Below, piece by piece: positions 6,677 to 9,769 of a DNA stretch of 9,769 bases. The DNA comes from Clostridia bacterium (GTDB lineage Bacteria; Bacillota; Clostridia; Oscillospirales; Ruminococcaceae). Numbering within the stretch: the stretch's first letter is position 1; each line of letters begins with the position of its first letter. The notes below the pieces were generated by a model. The model saw only the letters and a list, made by a program, of their open reading frames with translations, did not search any database and was not told where the DNA came from. Both the position numbers and the translations under genes were made by a program. The stretch is from positions 1 to 9,769 of the forward strand of contig WFLZ01000209.1 of assembly GCA_009177225.1 (NCBI GenBank), read 5' to 3'.

Positions 6677-8050
6677 TCAGTCAACTTTCGGCAGAGTATC
6701 AAAAGATTTCTGTAATTCCTCGTCTGTCGGGATATAGTCGCTCATATTGCCATCGTTGTAAGCACAGTAAGCATACATATCAAAGTAACCTGTTCCGGTA
6801 AGTCCAAAAAGGATAGTTTTTTCCTCGCCTGTTTCCTTGCACTTCATAGCCTCGTCAATAGCCGCCTTTATAGCGTGGCTGCTTTCAGGAGCGGGGAGGA
6901 TTCCTTCTACTCTTGCGAACTGCTGTGCAGCCTTGAAAACTTCTGTCTGTTCAACGGAAATTGCTTCCATAAGACCCTCGTCATAGAGTTCTGAAAGAAT
7001 TGAACTCATGCCGTGGTATCTGAGACCGCCAGCGTGGTTTGCGGACGGCATGAATCCACTGCCGAGAGTGTACATTTTCTGAAGCGGACAAACCTTTCCT
7101 GTATCGCAGAAATCATATGCGTAAACTCCTCTTGTAAGACTTGGGCATGACGCAGGTTCAACGGCGATAAACCTGTAGTCTTTTTCACCTCTGAGCTTTT
7201 CACCCATGAACGGTGAAATAAGTCCGCCGAGGTTAGAACCGCCACCGGCACAGCCTATGATAATATCAGGTGTTATGCCGTATTTGTCCATTGCAGTTTT
7301 ACACTCCATGCCGATTACAGACTGGTGTAAAAGTACCTGAGAGAGAACGCTTCCGAGAACGTATCTGTATCCTTCCTGAGAAGTTGCTGCTTCAACTGCT
7401 TCGGAGATTGCACAGCCGAGACTTCCGTTTGTATCAGGAAATTCAGCAAGAATTTTTCTGCCGATTTCTGTAGTATTCGACGGCGACGGTGTAACGTCTG
7501 CACCGTAAGTCCTCATAACTTCACGGCGGAAAGGTTTCTGTTGATATGAACATTTAACCATATAAACTTTACAGTCGAGGTCAAAATATGAGCAAGCCAT
7601 TGAAAGTGCCGTACCCCACTGACCTGCACCGGTTTCAGTGGTAACGCCTTTCAGACCCTGCTGTTTTGCATAGTAAGCCTGAGCAATTGCAGAATTGAGC
7701 TTATGACTTCCACTGGTGTTGTTTCCCTCGAATTTATAGTAAATTTTTGCAGGAGTACCCAGTTTCTTTTCAAGACAGTATGCTCTTACAAGCGGAGCAG
7801 GACGGTACATTCTGTAAAATTCCTGAATTTCTTCGGGAATGTCAATAAAGCGGTCTGTTTCGTTGAGTTCCTGCTTTACGAGTTCATCACAGAAAACGTG
7901 TGAAAGTTCTTCTGCGGTCATAGGCTGATTTGTGGCAGGATTGAGGAGCGGAGCAGGTTTTTTCTTCATATCTGCACGGACATTATACCACTGCTTAGGC
8001 ATTTCACTTTCTTCAAGATATATTTTGTATGGGATTTTTTTTTCTGACAT
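6677..8050 (-). CDS. trpB: TrpB2-type tryptophan synthase beta chain (PLP-dependent)
   Basis: The enzyme joins indole and L-serine to make L-tryptophan, using PLP in the cytoplasm. At 457 residues it is longer than classic TrpB1 (about 400). The extended N-terminal part with PLLNPATNQPM (34-44) and the motif RPAPLVRA (83-90) mark the TrpB2 class. The PLP lysine is Lys117 in GSHKLNSA, where TrpB1 has GAHKINN. ETGAGQWG (139-146) holds the catalytic region, GCAGGGSN (266-273) grips the PLP phosphate, and EGILPAPESSHA (382-393) and GLTGTGYFD (416-424) complete the fold. No trpA or other trp gene lies next to it, which fits TrpB2 acting without a TrpA partner, perhaps to salvage indole. The RBS AAAAAGGAG (8061-8069) is 10 nt from the ATG, and the gene has its own promoter. 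Confidence 0.95.
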   Translation of the reverse strand: MSEKKIPYKIYLEESEMPKQWYNVRADMKKKPAPLLNPATNQPMTAEELSHVFCDELVKQELNETDRFIDIPEEIQEFYRMYRPAPLVRAYCLEKKLGTPAKIYYKFEGNNTSGSHKLNSAIAQAYYAKQQGLKGVTTETGAGQWGTALSMACSYFDLDCKVYMVKCSYQQKPFRREVMRTYGADVTPSPSNTTEIGRKILAEFPDTNGSLGCAISEAVEAATSQEGYRYVLGSVLSQVLLHQSVIGMECKTAMDKYGITPDIIIGCAGGGSNLGGLISPFMGEKLRGEKDYRFIAVEPASCPSLTRGVYAYDFCDTGKVCPLQKMYTLGSGFMPSANHAGGLRYHGMSSILSELYDEGLMEAISVEQTEVFKAAQQFARVEGILPAPESSHAIKAAIDEAMKCKETGEEKTILFGLTGTGYFDMYAYCAYNDGNMSDYIPTDEELQKSFDTLPKVD

Positions 8051-8121
8051 AATCGGGATTCTCCTTTTTCTATGAAATTGTATGCTTTTTTCACATCGGA
8101 TTCAAAGCTATTTACTAAAAA

Positions 8122-8150
8122 AGTTTACCATGAATAATTGATAATGTCAA
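8122..8150 (-). promoter_or_regulatory. Probable sigma-A promoter of trpB
   Basis: Read on the minus strand, TTGACA (8150-8145) is followed after 17 bp by TAAACT (8127-8122), a perfect -35 with a 4-of-6 -10. The leader would be about 65 nt. I see no T-box, leader peptide or attenuator hairpin in it. Confidence 0.65.
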
Positions 8151-8255
8151 GAGATTAGAATATATTAAGATATTATGTACAAATAAATTAGAGACTGTTT
8201 GTGTAAAATCACGTATTTTGAATTTTTTTCCTGAATAATTAAGAGAAATTTATTG

Positions 8256-8296
8256 TATGTCCGTCTAATAGACGAAAGGGGGAGTTTCAGGACATA
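8256..8296. repeat. Compact stem structure closed by TATGTCC/GGACATA
   Basis: TATGTCC (8256-8262) is complementary to GGACATA (8290-8296). Inside are CGTCTA-A-TAGACG (8262-8274) and GAAA/TTTC (8274-8277 with 8285-8288) around a G-rich loop GGGGGAG. It could fold as a small multi-branched RNA or simply be a remnant of a repeat element. No known RNA family is recognised, and no gene follows directly. Confidence 0.4.
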
Positions 8297-8451
8297 TCCA
8301 TTCAAATGATAACCTTATATATCAGATAGATTTTTCCGGTTTTCCATTTTATTTCCAAGTTCTCATAAGTTTTTATGTACTGCCTCTCTGATTTATGAAT
8401 GAAATAAATATAATTTCATAAATCTGTAAAATTCTGTCTGGGTATGTCCTG
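8288..8451. repeat. Inverted repeat pair bounding a 164-bp segment, possible older element
   Basis: CAGGACATATCC (8288-8299) is the reverse complement of GGGTATGTCCTG (8440-8451), except for one position that would be a G-U pair in RNA. The segment between is AT-rich and non-coding. The right arm ends in the same octamer, ATGTCCTG, that is duplicated around the adjacent MITE-like element. No target duplication around this pair is visible, so its status as a mobile element is uncertain. Confidence 0.4.
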
Positions 8452-8622
8452 CACGCAAATCAATTTTCAAAATTTTATTAAATTTGCGTGAGTATTTTTG
8501 ATGATTTTGTCACTTCGACCGTACTAAAATAATCTGAAAAACATATTAAAATAATCCAAAACGAGGTTAAAGCAGACAAAACAAATTATTTAATCAACAA
8601 AATTGATTTGCGTGATGTCCTG
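8444..8622. mobile_element. MITE-like non-autonomous element with 16-bp TIRs and 8-bp target duplication
   Basis: The element spans 8452-8614 (163 bp). Its left end CACGCAAATCAATTTT (8452-8467) is a perfect inverted copy of its right end AAAATTGATTTGCGTG (8599-8614). It is flanked directly by ATGTCCTG on both sides (8444-8451 and 8615-8622), as expected for an 8-bp target-site duplication. A third, inverted copy of the outer nine bases, ATTTGCGTG, lies inside at 8482-8490, perhaps an extra transposase site. There is no coding capacity, so it would need a transposase supplied from elsewhere. An 8-bp duplication fits several IS families, and I cannot assign one. It ends 17 bp before the -35 box of the acyltransferase promoter. 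Confidence 0.75.
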
Positions 8623-8631
8623 AATATGATA

Positions 8632-8660
8632 TTGACTAATCTATTTTTTTGATATATAAT
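8632..8660 (+). promoter_or_regulatory. Sigma-A promoter of the acyltransferase gene
   Basis: TTGACT (8632-8637) and TATAAT (8655-8660) are separated by 17 bp. Transcription would start near 8667, about 42 nt before the TTG start codon. The promoter lies just outside the target duplication of the MITE-like element. Confidence 0.85.
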
Positions 8661-8694
8661 ATTATTGGCATTTTATATAATGCTAAAAAAATAT

Positions 8695-8700
8695 GGAGGT
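8695..8700 (+). promoter_or_regulatory. Ribosome binding site that fixes a TTG start at 8709
   Basis: GGAGGT lies 8 nt before the TTG at 8709. There is no in-frame ATG until codon 60 (8886-8888), which is inside the first membrane segment, so TTG is the credible start. Confidence 0.85.
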
Positions 8701-8708
8701 AATTTATT

Positions 8709-9769
8709 TTGAGCAAGAAAAAATCAATAAGAGCACAACAAGCTCGTGCTGTCAAAACTTCAAATGAGAAAACTGAAGATGCCAACGAAAAAATTGAAGC
8801 TGTAGCCGAAGTTGTACAATCACCCCCACCGCCCGTGAAACCCTATTATGCCGGAATCGACATAGTAAAGATACTTGCGGTATTCATGGTAGTGTGTATT
8901 CATACGTATCTTTATGACGGTATGTACTACGAACCGGTTACAAGTGAAAAGTTCATGCTCCCTATTGCACTGAGGTGGATTTCGTATACGTGTGTTCCTC
9001 TTTTCATGATATCTACAGGGTATCTTATGAAAAACAAAAAGTTCAGCGGAAAATATTATCTTGGTCTTATAAAGATTATAGTAATATATATAATTGTAAG
9101 CCTAATATGCATGAAATTCAATCATGAACATTTCGGAACGGATTTCAGTGACCCATGGAAAGTCCTTAAGGGATTTCTGGAGTTCAACAACGCAAATTAC
9201 GGCTGGTATATAAACTATTATATTTCCATTTTCCTCTGTATACCTTTTATTAACCTTGCTTTCAACGGTTTACAGACAAAGGGACAGAAGTTTATACTTG
9301 TATTTACTGTTGCTGCACTTACAATATTTGCAAGAAGTCTTTATATCGGCTTTGACAGAACCAATCAGATAAGACTTCTGCCTGATTATCTTAATGGTGC
9401 ATGGCCTCTTGCATATTATTTTGCAGGTGCATTTATACGTGAATATCCTCCGAAACGCTGTATCAGAAACAAACTCATTATTTTTGCGGCTCTTGCCGGA
9501 GTTACATGGTTTATCACAAAAAGCACCTATAGTCAGTCCATTAAGAATATCGATGAAAATCAGAGATTCGTTTCATGGCATTTCAATGATTACGGAACTT
9601 ACCCCGTTTTTCTTATTGCAGTACTGATTTTTATGCTTCTGTTCGATATAACTACAAAGAACAAAATAGTAAAATTTATTCTGCGTCAGATTTCCGGAAC
9701 AACTCTTGCCCTTTATATGATTTCATACGTATTTGATAATAAATATTATGTTGAATTCAATGGAAAATA
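8709..9769 (+). CDS. Acyltransferase-3 family membrane protein, cut by the right window edge
   Basis: The frame is open from the TTG at 8709 to the window end (353 codons seen, no stop), so the C-terminus is missing. Residues 1-45 are a cytoplasmic, Lys/Gln/Glu-rich tail with a short proline run (SPPPPVKP). The family hallmark follows: GIDIVKILAVFMVVCIHTY (49-67) with conserved His65 at the end of the first membrane span. VPLFMISTGYLM is the second conserved span, and NYGWYINYYISIF matches the usual W-x-L-rich span. At least eight hydrophobic segments are visible. Proteins of this family (OafA, WecH and relatives) transfer acyl groups, often acetyl, onto cell-surface sugars or peptidoglycan from the membrane. 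The substrate here is unknown, and no polysaccharide gene is visible in the window. The promoter and RBS are strong. Confidence 0.88.
   Translation, partial: MSKKKSIRAQQARAVKTSNEKTEDANEKIEAVAEVVQSPPPPVKPYYAGIDIVKILAVFMVVCIHTYLYDGMYYEPVTSEKFMLPIALRWISYTCVPLFMISTGYLMKNKKFSGKYYLGLIKIIVIYIIVSLICMKFNHEHFGTDFSDPWKVLKGFLEFNNANYGWYINYYISIFLCIPFINLAFNGLQTKGQKFILVFTVAALTIFARSLYIGFDRTNQIRLLPDYLNGAWPLAYYFAGAFIREYPPKRCIRNKLIIFAALAGVTWFITKSTYSQSIKNIDENQRFVSWHFNDYGTYPVFLIAVLIFMLLFDITTKNKIVKFILRQISGTTLALYMISYVFDNKYYVEFNGK

Larger units (their letters stand above)
8151..8631. other. Gene-free region rich in inverted repeats upstream of the acyltransferase
   Basis: This stretch has no plausible coding frame on either strand and is strongly AT-rich. 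It holds, in order, a possible insertion-sequence end (8191-8210), a compact stem structure (8256-8296), a pair of 12-bp inverted repeats about 140 bp apart (8288-8299 and 8440-8451), an AT-rich stem (ATTTATGAA at 8391-8399 with TTCATAAAT at 8415-8423), and a complete MITE-like element (8452-8614). It looks like a landing site for several small elements between two operons transcribed away from it. Confidence 0.6.

Noticed and set aside
8051..8121. trpB leader examined for a T-box or attenuator
   Set aside because: It is only about 65 nt and shows no specifier stem, no conserved T-box sequence and no terminator hairpin.
8525..8561. Two near-identical TAAAATAATC units 22 bp apart, considered as a direct-repeat array
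   Set aside because: Only two imperfect copies in very AT-rich DNA; not enough for a CRISPR or an iteron set.
9394..9627. Plus-strand open frame of 77 codons near the right edge
   Set aside because: It lies in another frame inside the acyltransferase gene, which has clear membrane segments and family motifs through this stretch.

Overview
The window looks like chromosomal DNA from a low-to-moderate GC Gram-positive anaerobe of the Clostridia, most likely a Ruminococcus-like member of the Oscillospiraceae. The reasons are AT-rich intergenic DNA, strong GGAGG-type ribosome binding sites, near-consensus TTGACA/TATAAT promoters, small acidic Ser/Glu/Asp-rich lipoproteins, and a LysM-G5-M23 cell-wall enzyme next to luxS. 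The genus is an inference.

Layout, left to right. (1) Positions 1-1132, plus strand: two tandem paralogous secreted proteins. The first is cut by the window edge; the second is a complete lipoprotein. They end at a perfect 24-bp palindrome that acts as a two-way terminator. (2) Positions 1165-5651, minus strand: a compact five-gene operon read from a consensus promoter at 5687-5715. The order is histidine phosphatase, membrane protein of unknown function, RluA/RluD-type pseudouridine synthase, luxS, and a membrane-anchored LysM-G5-M23 peptidase. Spacing inside the block is 62 bp, a 92-bp overlap, 6 bp and 2 bp. (3) Positions 5716-6637: a divergent intergenic region with a possible operator, then an XRE-type helix-turn-helix regulator with its own promoter. 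(4) Positions 6677-8050, minus strand: a stand-alone TrpB2-type tryptophan synthase beta chain with its own promoter. (5) Positions 8151-8631: a gene-free stretch of nearly 500 bp rich in inverted repeats. It includes a 163-bp MITE-like element with perfect 16-bp terminal inverted repeats and an 8-bp target duplication. (6) From 8709 to the right edge: an acyltransferase-3 membrane protein with a TTG start, cut by the window.

How the genes fit together: the minus-strand operon mixes RNA modification, the activated-methyl cycle/AI-2 enzyme LuxS and peptidoglycan remodelling, so it looks like a housekeeping and growth block rather than one pathway. The regulator, trpB2 and the acyltransferase are separate transcription units. 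I see no complete novel defence or mobile system. The most notable non-coding feature is the MITE-like insertion next to, and possibly inside, an older inverted-repeat structure upstream of the acyltransferase promoter.
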